Source: Nicotiana tabacum (Eukaryota > Streptophyta > Magnoliopsida > Solanales > Solanaceae). From it: a DNA stretch of 64,000 nucleotides. The notes under the pieces are model-generated. The model had not been told where the DNA came from and ran no database searches. It saw only the letters and a list, made by a program, of their open reading frames with translations. The DNA is taken from the NCBI RefSeq assembly GCF_000715075.1, contig NC_134082.1, forward strand, positions 146,680,948-146,744,947, given 5' to 3'. The position numbers were made by a program, and so were the translations under genes. Shown one piece after another: positions 22,020 to 33,226 of this stretch (position 1 is the stretch's first letter; each line of letters starts with the position of its first letter).

Positions 22020-25000
22020 TGCGACGACCCGGTCAGTCGTCTCATGAGTTACCGCTCCGTTTTTCCCATTTCTGCTTCTTTATGCTTCGTTATTCGTGTT
22101 TTATGTGGTCGAGTTGATTGGTTTGTGTTTGGTGTGGTTTTGGTAAGAAATGAGACACTTAGTCTCTTTTAAGAAGGCTTAAGTTGGAAAAGTCAACTGG
22201 TTATTGACTTATGAGCTAGAAGGCTCGTATGTGAGTTCTGATGGTTCGGTTAGCTTCGGGAGGTGATTTGTGACTTCAGAGCACGATCGGAATGGGTTTT
22301 GGAGTTGTAAAGGAGATTTAGGCTTGAATTGGCAAAATTGATATTTTGGCAATTTCGGGTTGATAGGCGAGATTTTGATATAAGGGTCGGAATGGAATTC
22401 CGAGAGTTGTAGTAGCTTCGTCGTGTCATTTGGGATGTGTGTGCAAAATTTCAGGTCATTTGGACGAGATTTGATAGACTTTTTCAGCAAAAGTATAATT
22501 TAAGAGTTCTTGGACTTCTTAGGCTTGAATCCTATATTAAATTGGTGATTTGATGTTGTTGTAAGCATTCCGAAGTGTTGGACAAGTTTGAACGATGTCA
22601 TGGAATGTGTTGGTACAATTAGTTTGAAGTTTTGGGGGTCCCGGGTAGGTTCCGGGATGTTTTAGGCCGAAAATCATAGCTGTAGCAGGTCCATGAGGGT
22701 TGCAGGCCTCGGAAACCACTCGCGCGGTCCGCACAAAAAGAAGTGAGGCCTCGGTATGTGCTGTGCGGACCGCACAAAAAGAAGTGCGGCCGCGGTATGT
22801 GTCATGCGGACCGCACAAAATGATGTGCGGCCGCGGTGGGGAACGATTCGCTAGTCCTACTTCAGAAGCTCATATCTTTTGATCTACAAGGAATTACGAG
22901 ATAATTCAAAATTAAAAGTTGTAGCCCTTTGTGTCTAGTTTCCAGAAAGGTAGAGATAGCACAATTTGGACAGTTGTAGAAAAGGTTATGGCCAAAATGG
23001 TAAGGCCTGTCACTGTAGAGGAAGGTCTGTGCGGCCGCGGTTGTTTTTGCGCGGACCGCACTGGCTTGTGCGGACCGCGGTCGATTTGGTGCGGCCCGTG
23101 GAGGTTGAAATCTAAGGGGTACTCTATAAATATGAGGTTTTGGGTTTTATTTAATATTTTGACCTAGAGAGCTCAGATGTTGGCGATTTTTCGAAGGTTT
23201 TTCAAGAAATTCATCGGGGTAAGTGATTTTAACTCAGATTTGGCTAGAATACATGAATCTATCACTGAATTCATCATTTAATTTGTGATTTGGGATGGAT
23301 TTTGGGAAGAAAATTGTGAAAACTTTAAAAAATGTAAAATGATGATTTGAAGGACCAAATGGTATCAGAATTGGATAGTTTTGGTATGGTTAGACTCGTG
23401 GGGGTATGAGGATTCTGAAAATGTAAATTTTACCCGATTCCTAGACATGGGACCGGGGCTCGGGTTTTGCTAATTTTGGGATTTTTGATATTTTTCGAAT
23501 GTTTTCTCTTAAGCTTTGTTCCCTTAGCATATTGTGACGTATTTGTTCTGATTTTGGATAGATTCGACGCTCGTGGAGGCCAATTCGAGGGCCAAAGGCG
23601 TCGCGAGTTAAAGAATTAGCCGGTTCGAGGTGAGTAATGATTGTAAATGATGTCCTGAGGCTTTGAAACCCCGGATTGCACATCGTAGTGCTATATTGAG
23701 GCAAGATACACGCTGGATGATGAGCGTGTGGTCTTTTACTACTGGGGATTGTGACTTGGTCCATCCCGATTGATGATTTTACCGCGTATTTGACTGAAAT
23801 TCATTTGTTATCATCATGATTTGGGTTGATTGCCATATTTGGGGTTCGTGCCAACTATTTGAACCCTTCGGGGATTTTTATCACTGTTTCCTCACTACTT
23901 GACTTATTATTTGAATTCAGTCCTGTTGATATCTACTGTTTTACAAACTCAACCACTTTTACTCAGATTTGAATCTTAAATGATATTTTTACATCATGTT
24001 TTGGGCTTAGAACTACTGTTTTACTAATGCCCAAGAGGATTGTGATGATTTTTGGACTGAGTGAGGTCGAGGGCCATATGAGAGGATATGCTGAGTGATA
24101 TGAGGCCGAGGGCTTGAGATACTTTATATGCCACGTGGTGGCTTGAGTTATGTGAGGCCGAGTGCCGAGTGATGTGAGGCCGAGTGCCGAGTGATGTGAG
24201 GCCAAGTACCGAGTGATGATGCCACGAGGTGGCTTGATATAGCGCTTGAGCCGTAAGGGGCCCCTCCGGAGTCTGCACACCCACAGTGAGTGCGGGTACC
24301 CATTATGATCTGAGAGTGAGCCCGAGGGGCTAATACTGTTCTCAGTGATTGATACTGAGCCCAATGGGCTAATACTATACTGAGAGTGAGCCCAAGGGGC
24401 TGATACTGTTCTGAGCGATTGATATTGTGCCCGAGGGCAGATTTCTACTTGTTAATTACCTGTTTTACTTGTTTTAAAAAGGAATATCATTTGATTTCTT
24501 CACTGATTTACTGCGTTAAGTGATTTTACTGCTTGATATGGAATTGCATTGTGCCTTTACGTGTTTTCATACTTTCAGCCATTATTTATAATTATTACTC
24601 ACTGAATTGGAGTAGTCACATTACTCCCTACACCATGCGTGCAGATTCAGGTATCGTAGAGTCCACTCCTGAGTGTTGATTCTCCCAGTTCAGACAGTGA
24701 TTCGGAGGCTACGAGGTAGCTGTTGGCGTTCGCAGCCCCGTGCCTCCCTTATCTTATCATTTTCATGTTTGTAGAACTATTGTATTGGATTTAGGGTTCA
24801 GTAGAGTTGTAACCGGACTTCTCAGTTGCTTATGACTTGTGACACCCCGGTTTGGGTTGTGTCAGGATGGTTTCCACTATTGTTATCATTAATTTTTCGC
24901 AATCTATGGATATTATATTATGTTTATTACTGTTTATGATAATTAACTGCTTAAAAAGGTGTTCCATTTTGGTCTGGTTGGCCTTATCTTCATGAGAGGC

Positions 25001-25036
25001 ACCATCATGACCGGGTTCGGGAATTAGGTCGTGATA
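22020..25036 (+). repeat. Tekay 5' LTR
   Basis: Opens TGCGACGACCCGGTCAG (the partner LTR has TGTGACG) and closes 'ggtcgtgata', where the partner has 'ggtcttgaca'. A TATA box 'tataaata' lies at 23125-23132. Internal repeats are a palindromic GC motif cluster (22720-23100), tandem 'gtgaggccgagtgccgagtgat' units (24140-24215) and 'gagtgagcccgaggggctgatact'-like units (24305-24435). Minus-strand ORFs of 80-130 codons here have partners in the other LTR because the LTRs are copies; I do not regard them as genes. Confidence 0.93.
22720..23105. repeat. GC-rich palindromic motif cluster in the Tekay 5' LTR
   Basis: About nine copies of CGCGGTCCGCAC, TGCGGACCGCAC or TGCGGCCGCGG, at about 22722, 22760, 22784, 22803, 22824, 23027, 23050, 23066 and 23090. 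Spacers such as 'aaaaagaagtg' are repeated. The cluster sits 20-400 bases upstream of the TATA box, so it lies where promoter elements would be expected. The copy in the 3' LTR is at 30925-31310. Confidence 0.8.
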
Positions 25037-25057
25037 AGTTAGTATCAGAGCCTAGGT
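25037..25057 (+). promoter_or_regulatory. Tekay primer binding site
   Basis: 'agttagtatcagagccta' follows the LTR end. It matches TTGGTATCAGAGCCTA, the initiator tRNA-Met site, with changes in the first bases. Confidence 0.8.
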
Positions 25058-25239
25058 TACATAGGTCTCACGAGTTATGAGCGAGTTTAGTAGAGTCTCG
25101 CGGATCGGTACGGATACGTCTGTATTTATCCTTGAGAGGCTGTAGAACATTTTTAGGAAAAACATCATATTCTTGAAACTCTTGTCGTGCGAACTTGTTA
25201 GTCCAAGTACTAAACTTCTGTTATTCCATTCTCTCACAG

Positions 25240-26736
25240 ATGGTGAGGACGCGAGCTACCGGATGAGGTGGACGACCACCAGTGCCACCAGCTGAGACCA
25301 CCAGAGGCCGTGGACGCGGTTGTGGTCGCGGCAGAGGCAGAGCAGCAAGGGCAACACCTGTAGATCCACCAGCTGCCCTAGCTCCAGATCAAGCTCCAAC
25401 TATGGATGCTCCAGTAGCACCAGTTCAGGCACCAGCTATGCCCATCGTGATTCCGGGTCTACAAGAGGACTTGGCATAGATCTTATCAGTTTGCACTAGC
25501 CTGGCTCAGGCAGTTTCAGCCACTACAACAACAGCTACTTCACAGGCTGGAGGAGGCAATCAGACCCTCGCTGCTCGCACACCTAAGCAGGTAGTGCAGG
25601 TACTACAGACAATGGGGGTATCTCCAGCTCAGCCGGTTGCACCAGCTCAGGAGTTTGTTGTGCCAGTTATACCGGATGATGAGCAACGTCGTCTTGAGAG
25701 GTTTGGTAGACTCCAGCCTCCGTCATTCAGTGGTGCTGAGGGCGAGGATACCCATGGTTTTCTTGATAAGTGTCAGCGAATGCTCCGTATAGCAGGGATT
25801 CTTGAGACTAGTGGTGTGGCATTTACCACCTTTCAGTTTACTGGGGCTGCCTTCACTTGGTGGGAGGCGTATAAGAGGCATAGGCCGGTTGGAGCAGCGC
25901 CCCTTACTTGGCATGAGATCTCCACTCTCTTCTTGGAGAAGTATGTACCGCAGTCCCGCAGAGAGGAGTTGCGTAGACAGTTTGAGTGGTTGCGATAGGG
26001 GGATATGACTATGTCACAGTATGAGTCGAGGTTTTCTAAGTTGGCTCGTCATTCTATTTGGATGGTTCCGACAGATCGTGATAGGATCAGGAGATTTGTT
26101 GATGGCCTTAACTATCATCTCTGTATTCTTATGACCCGAGAAAGGGTGTTGGGTGCTACGTTCAAGGAGGTGGTCGATATCGCTCGCAAGATTGAGATGG
26201 TTTGTCGTCAGGATCGAGAGGAGAGGGAGGCCAAGAGGCCTCGAGGATCTGACAGTTATAGTGGTGCTCCTTCGAGGGGCCAGTTTCAGCATGGTAGAGG
26301 CCATTCTTTCAGGCCTGCTCAGTCAGCTTGCCCAGGTTATCGTGGGGCATCTTCAGGCCATGGTTATCATGGTACTCAGCAGGGCCAGTCATCACTTAGT
26401 GCCCTTCTAGCCCAAAGTTCATCGTGTGCCTCGTCAGCTCAGGGTTCTTCTATACCAAGTGCATCAGCTGGTCACTCCGGTGCGAGGGGTTCCCTTCAGT
26501 CCCCTTCTCCAGCAACTGGGAGTTGTTTTAAGTGTGGAGAGTTTGGACATGTGTGGAGGCAGTGTCCTCATCATATTGCTAGTTCATCTCAGCAGAGGGG
26601 TCAGCCCTTGACTTCTGCTCTAGTTACCTCACCACCCGCCCAGCCAGCTAGGGGTGGAGGTCAGGCAGCCAAGGGTCGCCCAGAGGGGGAGGTCGATCAG
26701 GGGGCGGTCAGGCCCATTTCTATGCACTTCCAAGCA
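25240..26736 (+). pseudogene. Tekay gag
   Basis: ATG at 25240 opens 'MVRTRATG' and meets TGA at 25264-25266 where an Arg codon is expected. An RG-rich segment follows, then an Ala/Pro-rich linker, the gag core ('RLERFGRLQPPSFSGAEGEDT', 'GAAFTWWEAYKRHRP', 'FLEKYVPQSRREELRRQFEWL'), and a Ser/Gly/Gln-rich tail with the zinc knuckle 'CFKCGEFGHVWRQC' (about 26526-26567), a canonical CX2CX4HX4C. Stops at 25477-25479 and 25996-25998 are both TAG in place of Gln. Frame 1 is kept throughout. Confidence 0.92.
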
Positions 26737-27270
26737 GGCCAGATGCTATTGCTTCAGATGCTGTCATTACAGGTATTGTTTCAGTCTGCCACAGAGATGC
26801 CTCTATATTATTTGATCCCGGTTCCACCTTTTCTTATGTGTCATCATACTTTGCTCGTTATTTGGGTATGCCTCGTGAGTTTCTTGCTTTACATGTTCAT
26901 GTATCTACCCCAGTGGGCGATACTGTTGTTGTAGACCGTGTGTACCGGTCATGTGTGGTGACTACTGGGGGTCCGGAGACCCGAGTAGATCTATTGCTAT
27001 TGATCATGGTGGATTTTGATGTCATTTTGGGCATGGATTGGCTATCTCCGTGTCGTGCTATTCTAGACTGTCATGCTAAGACAGTCACTTTGGCTATGCC
27101 GGGTATACCGCGGTTCGAGTGGCGTGGTGTGACTGATTATGTTCCTAGTAGAGTGATATCTTTCTTGAAGGCCCAACGTATTGTTGGGAAGAATTGTCTT
27201 TCATATCTAGTGTTTGTGAGGATGTTGGAGCTGAGACTCCTAGTATCGATTCTGTCCCAATTGTGAGGGA
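26737..27270 (+). pseudogene. Tekay protease
   Basis: Around 26800-26850 the phase changes. 'LFDPGSTFSYVSSYFARYLGMP' is split over two frames and has the aspartic protease motif as DPGS. The ORF 26838-27266 continues with 'VDFDVILGMDWLSPCRAILDCHAKTV', the conserved end of the Ty3/gypsy protease. A further frameshift near 27185 moves to the frame of 'FISSVCEDVGAETPSIDSVP' before RT. Confidence 0.85.
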
Positions 27271-28654
27271 TTTTCCCGATGTGTTTCCTGCAGACCTGCC
27301 GGGCATGCCATCGGACAGGGATATTGATTTTGGTATTGACCTGGTGTCGGGCACTCAGCCCATTTCTATTCCACCATATCTTATGGCACCAGCAGAGTTG
27401 AAGGAATTAAAAAGAACAACTTCAGGAACTCCTAGATAAGGGGTTCATTCGACCTAGTGTCACCTTGGGGAGCACCAGTTTTGTTTGTGAAGAAGAAGGA
27501 TGGCACGATGAGAATGTACATTGATTATATACAATTGAACAAAGTAACAATTAAGAACAAATATCATTTGCCTCGCATTGATGATTTATTTAATCAGCTT
27601 CAGGGAGCGAGAGTGTTCTCCAAGATTGATCTCTATTCCGGTTACCACCAGTTGAAGATCAGGGATTCAAATATTCTTAAGACTGTATTCAGGACCATGG
27701 TCATTATGAGTTCCTTGTGATGTCTTTCGGGCAAACCAATGCCCCAGCAACATTCATGTATTTGATGAATAGTGTATTTCGACCTTATTTGGATTCATTC
27801 ATTATTGTATTCATTGACGATATTCTGGTGTACTCGCGTAGTCAGGAGGAGCACGCGGAGCATTTGAGAGTTGTATTGCAAAGATTGAGGGAGGAGAAGC
27901 TTTATGCAAAATTCTCCAAGTGTGTGTTTTGGCTCAGTTCAGTTGCTTTCTTGGGGCACGTGGTGTCCAGCGAGGGTATTCAGGTTGATCCAAAGAAGAT
28001 AGAGGCAGTTCAGAGTTGGCCTAGACCGTCCTCGCCACAGAGATTTGTAGCTTTCTTGGGTTGCCGGGCTATTATCGCCGGTTTGTTCAGAGATTCTCAT
28101 CTATCGCATCGCCCTTGACCGAGTTGACTCAAAAGGGTGTTTTATTTGTATGGTCGGACGAGTGTGAGGAGAGCTTTCAGAAGCTCAAGACAGCTTTGAC
28201 CACAGCTCCAGTATTGGTTTTGCCATCAGCTTCAGGTTCATATACTGTGTATTGTGATGCTTCGAGAGTTGGGATTGGTTGTGTATTGATGCAGGAGGGT
28301 AGAGTTATTGCTTATGCTTCTCGTCAGTTGAAGCCTCATGAAAAGAACTACCATGTTCATGATTTGGAGTTGGCTGCCATAGTTCATGCATTGAAGATTT
28401 GGAGGCATTACTTGTATGGCGTATCTTGTGAGGTATTCACTGATCATCGCAGTCTTTAGCATTTGTTCAAGAATAAAGATCTTAATTTGAGGCGGCGGAG
28501 ATGGTTAGAGTTGCTTAAGGATTATGATATCACTATATTGTACAATCCGGGAAAGGCCAATGTGGTGGCCGATGCTTTGAGCCGAAAGGCAGTGAGTATG
28601 GGAAGTTTGGCATACATCCTGGTTGGGGAGAGACCACTTGCAGTTGATGTTTAG
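27271..28654 (+). pseudogene. Tekay reverse transcriptase and RNase H
   Basis: RT motifs run in order: 'FPADLPGMPSDRDIDFGID', '[20 protein letters not shown]', '[15 protein letters not shown]', '[17 protein letters not shown]', the active site '[10 protein letters not shown]' (about 27810) with both Asp, '[19 protein letters not shown]', then RNase H with '[13 protein letters not shown]' (about 28240) and 'VFTDHRSL'. Frameshifts: one extra A in an A-run near 27410, a 2-base loss near 27460, and others near 27700 and 28055. TAG at 28457-28459 and 28652-28654 replace Gln. Confidence 0.92.
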
Positions 28655-30224
28655 GGCTTGGCCAATCGGTTTGTGAGGTTGGATATTTCGGAGCCCAGTT
28701 GGGTGTTGGCATGTGTGGTTTCTCGGTCTTCCTTATATGATCACATTAGAGAGAGCCAGTATGATGATGCGCATTTGCTTGTCCTTAAGGACAGAGTTCA
28801 GCATGATGATACCAGAGATGTGACCATCGGTGCCGATGGTGTGTTGAGGATGTAGGGCCGGATTTGTGTGCCCAATGTGGATGGGTTTAGAGAGTTGATT
28901 CTGGAGGAGACCCATATATTGTGGTATTCTATCCATCCGGGTGCCGCGAAGATGTACCAGGATTTGAGGCAGCACTATTGGTGGAGAAGAATGAAGAAAG
29001 ATATTGTGGGATTTGTAGCTCGGTGTCTCAACTGTCAGCAGGTAAAATATGAGCATAAAAAACCGGGTGGCTTGCTTCAGCAGATGGTTATTCCCGAGTG
29101 GAAGTGGGAGAGAATCACTATGGACTTTATGGTTGGACTTCCTCGGACTTTGAAGAAGTTTGATATTATTTGGGTGATTGTGGATCGGCTGACCAAGTCT
29201 GTGCACTTCATCCTTGTATGTACTACCTATTCTTCAGAGTGGTTGGCAGGGATTTATATTCGAGAGATTTTTCGGTTGCATGGTGTTTCGGTTCCCATCA
29301 TCTCAGATAGAGGTACTCAGTTTACTTCCCAGTTTTGGAAATCTGTTCACCGAGAGTGGGGTACTCGGGTGGAGTTGAGCACAGTTTTTCATCCTCAGAC
29401 GGACGGACGGACAGTCCGAGCGTACAATTCAAATATTGGAGGACATGTTGTGTGCTTGTGTTATTGACTTTGGAGGTTCATGGGATGAGTTTCTACCGCT
29501 TGTAGAGTTTGCTTACAACAACAGCTACCAACTGAGTATTCAAATGGCTCCGTATGAGGTTTTGTACGGGAAGCGGTGTAGATCTCCAGTTGGTTGGTTC
29601 GAGCCCGGCAAGGCTAGACTATTAGGGACATATTTGGTTTAGGATGCCTTAGAGAAGGTGAAGGTGATTCAGGAGAGGCTTCGTACAGCGCAGTTGCGTC
29701 AGAAGAGTTATGCGGACCAGAAGGTTCGAGATGTGTCCTACATGGTCGGTGAGAAGGTCTTGCTGAAGGTTTCGCCTATGAAGGGTGTTATGAGGTTTGG
29801 GAAGAAAGGGAAGTTGAGTCCGCGGTTCATTGGTCCTTTTGAGGTGCTTCAAAGGATTGGGGAGGTGGCTTATGAGCTTGCTTTGCCACCCAGCCTGTCG
29901 AGTGTGCATCCGGTATTTCATGTTTCTATGCTCCGGAAGTATATTGGGGATCTGTCTCATGTTTTGGACTTCAGCACGGTTCAGTTGGATGATGATTTGA
30001 CCAATGATGTAGAGCTAGTAGCTATTTTGGGTCATCAGGTTCGGAAGTTGAGGTCAAAGAACATAGCTTCAGTGAAAGTGCAGTGGAGAGGTCGACCTGT
30101 GGAGGATGCTACCTGGGAGGCCGAGCGAGTGATACAGAGCAGATATCCTCATCTGTTTGAGACTTCAGGTATGTTTCTTGACTCGTTCGAGGACGAACGT
30201 TTGTTTAAGTTGGGGAGGATGTGA
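28655..30224 (+). pseudogene. Tekay integrase with C-terminal chromodomain
   Basis: Zinc-finger residues are in 'ETHILWYSIHPG' and 'CLNCQQVK' (28910-29045). The core has 'TMDFMVGLP', 'IISDRGTQFTSQFW' and 'FHPQTDGR'. Just after the last motif an extra GGAC unit at about 29398-29413 shifts the frame, so the catalytic Glu falls out of phase. The C-terminal part has '[17 protein letters not shown]' and '[13 protein letters not shown]'. A chromodomain follows ('[18 protein letters not shown]', about 30075-30130). TAG at 28853-28855 and 29640-29642 replace Gln. The final stop TGA (30222-30224) lies inside the 3' LTR. Confidence 0.92.
30205..30219 (+). promoter_or_regulatory. Tekay polypurine tract
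   Basis: 'ttaagttggggagga' directly precedes TGTGACG of the 3' LTR. It overlaps the last codons of pol. Confidence 0.85.
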
Positions 30225-33200
30225 CGACCCGGTCAGTCGTCTCATGAGTTACCGCTCTGTTTCCTCCATTTCTGCTTCTTTATGCTTCGTTATCCGTGTT
30301 TTATGTGGTCGAGTTGATTGGTTTGTGTTTGGTGCGGTTTTGGTAAGAAATGAGACACTTAGTCTCTTTTAAGAAGACTTAAGTTGGAAAAGTCAATCAA
30401 ATGTTGACTTATGAGTTAGAGGGCTCGGATGTGAGTTCTGATGGTTCGGTTAGCTTCGGGAGGTGATTTGTGACTTCGGAGCGCGATCGGAATTGGTTTT
30501 GGAGTTGTAGAGGAGATTTAGGATTGAATTGGCAAAATTGATATTTTGGCAATTTCGGGTTGATAGGCGAGATTTTGATATAAGGGTCGGATTGTAATTC
30601 CGGGAGTTGTAGTAGCTTCGTTGTGTCATTTGGGATATGTGTGCAAAATTTCAGGTCATTCAGACGAGATTTGATAGACCTTTTGAGCGAAAGCATAATT
30701 TAAGAGTTCTTGGAGTTCTTAGGCTTGAATCCTATGTTAAATTGGTGATTTGATGTTGTTGTAAGCGTTCCGAAGTATTGGACAAGTTTGAACGATGTCA
30801 TGGGATGTGTTGGTACAATTAGTTTGATGTTTCGGGGGTTCCGGGTAGGTTCCGGGATGTTTTAGGCCGAAAATCATAACTGTAGCAGGTCCAGGAGGGT
30901 TGCAGGCCTCGGAAACCACTCGCGCGGTCCGCACAAAAAGAAGTGAGGCCTCGGTATGTGCTGTGCAGACCGCACAAAAAGAAGTGCGGCCGCGGTATGT
31001 GTCATGCGGACCGCAAAAAAATGGTGTGCGGCCGCGGTGGGGAACGATTTGCTTGTCCTACTTCGGAAGCTCATATCTTTTGATCTACAAGGAATTACGA
31101 GATAATTCAAAACCAAAAGTTGTAGTCATTCTTGTCTAGTTTCCATAAAGATAAAGATATTGCAATATGGACATCTGTAGAAAACGTTATGGCCAAAATG
31201 GTAAGACATGTCACTGCAGAGGAAGGTCTGTGCGGCCGCGGTTGTTTTTGCGCAGACCGCACTGGCTTATGCGGACCGCGGTCGATTTGGTGTGGACCGT
31301 GGAGGCTGAAATCTGAGGGGTACTCTATAAATACGAGGTTTTGGGTTTTATTTAATATTTTAACCTAGAGAGCTCGGATTTTGGCGATTTTTCGAAGGTT
31401 TTTCAAGAAATTCATCGGGGTGAGTGATTTTAACTCAGATTTGGCTAGAATACATGAATCTATCATTGAATTCATCATTTAATTCGTGATTTGGGATGGA
31501 ATTTGGGAAGAAATTGTGAAAACTTTCAAAAATGTAAAATGATAATTTGAAGGACCAAATGGTATCGGAATTGGATAATTTTGGTATGGTTAGACTCTTG
31601 AGGGTATGAGGATTCTGAAAATGTAAATTTTACCCGATTCCGAGATGTGGGCCCGGGGCTCATGTTTTGCTAATTTTGGGATTTTTGATATTTTTCGAAT
31701 GTTTTCGCTTGGGCTTTGTTCCCTTAGTATATTGTGACGTATTCGTTCTGATTTTGGATAGATTTGATGCTCGTGGAGGCCAATTCGAGGGGCAAAGGCG
31801 TCGCGAGTTAGAGAATTAGCCGGTTCGAGGTGAGTAATGATTGTAAATGATGTCCTGAGGGTTTGAAACCCCGGATTGCATATCGTAGTGCTATATTGAG
31901 GCAAGATACGCGCTGGATGATGAGCGTGGGGTCTTTTACTACTAGGGATTGTGACTTGGTCCGTCCCGATTGATGATTTTACCATGTATTTGACTGAAAA
32001 TCATTTGTTATCATCATGATTTGGGCTGATTTCCATATTTGGGCTCCGTGCCAACTATTTGAACCCTTCGGGGATTTTTATCACTGTTTCCTCACTACTT
32101 GACTTATTATTTGAACTCAGTCCTGTTGATATCTACTGTTTTACAACCTCAACCACTTTTACTCAGATTTGAATAATAAATTATATTTCTACATCATGTT
32201 TTGGGCTGAGAACTACTGTATTACTAATGCCCAAGGGGCTTGTGATGATTTTTGGACTGAGTGAGGCCGAGGGCCATATGTGAGGATATGCTGAGTGATA
32301 TGTGGCCGAGAGCTTGAGATACTTTATATGTCACGAGGTGGCTTGAGTGATGTGAGGCCGAGTGCCGAGTGATTTGAGGCTGAGTGCCGAGTGATGATGC
32401 CACGAAGTGGCTTGATTTAGCGCTTGGGCCGTAAGGGGCCCCTCCGGAGTCTGCATACCCACAGTGAGCGTGGGTACCCATTTTGATCTGAGAGTGAGCC
32501 CGAGGGGCTGATACTATTCTGAGTGATTAATACTGAGCTCGAGGGGCTGATACTGTACTGAGAGTGAGCTCGATGGGCTGATACTGTTCTGAGCGATTAA
32601 TATTGTGCTTGAGGGGCGAATTTCTACTTGTTATTTACCTGTTAAATTACCTGTTTACTTGTTTTAAAAAGGAATATCATTTGATTTCTTCAATGATTTA
32701 CTGCTTTAAGTGATTTTACTACTTGATATGGAATTGCTTTGTGCCTTTATGTGTTTTCATACTTTCAGCCATTATTTATAATTATTACTCACTGAGTCAG
32801 AGTACTCACATTACTCCCTGCACCATGCGTGCAGATTCAAGCATCGCAGAGTCCGCTCCTGAGTGTCGATTCTCCCAGTTCAGGTAGTGATTCGGAGACT
32901 ACGAGATAGATGTTGGCATTCGCAGCCCCGTGCCTCCCTTTTCTTATCATTTTCATGTTTTTAGAACTACTGTATCAGATTTAGGGTTCAATAGACTTGT
33001 AACCGGATTTCTTAGTTGCTCATGACTTGTGACACCCCGATTTGGGCTGTGTCGGGATGGTTTCCACTGTTGTTATCTTTAAATTTTCACAATCTATGTA
33101 TATTATATTATGGTTATTACTGTTTATGATAATTAACTGCTTAAAAAGGTGTTCTATTTTGGTCTGGCTGGCCTTGTCTTCACGAGAGGCGCCATCACGA

Positions 33201-33226
33201 TCGGGTTCGGGAATTGGGTCTTGACA
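30220..33226 (+). repeat. Tekay 3' LTR
   Basis: Starts TGTGACGACCCGGTCAG, ends 'gggtcttgaca', and is followed by the CTAGG target duplication. A TATA box 'tataaata' is at 31326-31333. The palindromic motif cluster lies at 30925-31310, with several motif copies altered relative to the 5' LTR. Fewer 'gaggccgagtgccgagtgat' repeat units (32355-32395) are present than in the 5' LTR. Confidence 0.93.

Larger units (their letters stand above)
22020..33226 (+). mobile_element. Complete Tekay/Del-like chromovirus
   Basis: 11.2 kb with LTRs of about 3.0 kb (22020-25036 and 30220-33226), a Met-tRNA PBS, gag-pol ending in a chromodomain, and a polypurine tract. Long LTRs plus a chromodomain fit the Tekay (Del) lineage. 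The target duplication CTAGG is exact (22015-22019 and 33227-33231) and, with one copy removed, the surrounding Tat-1 RT reads through. The LTRs differ by roughly 6% over the first 200 bases. The coding region has at least six frameshifts and seven in-frame stops. Confidence 0.95.

Noticed and set aside
22209..22490. Minus-strand ORF of 93 codons with a near-identical partner at 30409-30696
   Set aside because: Both lie in the two LTRs of one Tekay element, so similarity reflects LTR identity, not selection. No domain is recognisable.
24060..24435. Regularly spaced short repeats resembling a CRISPR array
   Set aside because: They are directly adjacent variable tandem units within a plant LTR, without unique spacers.
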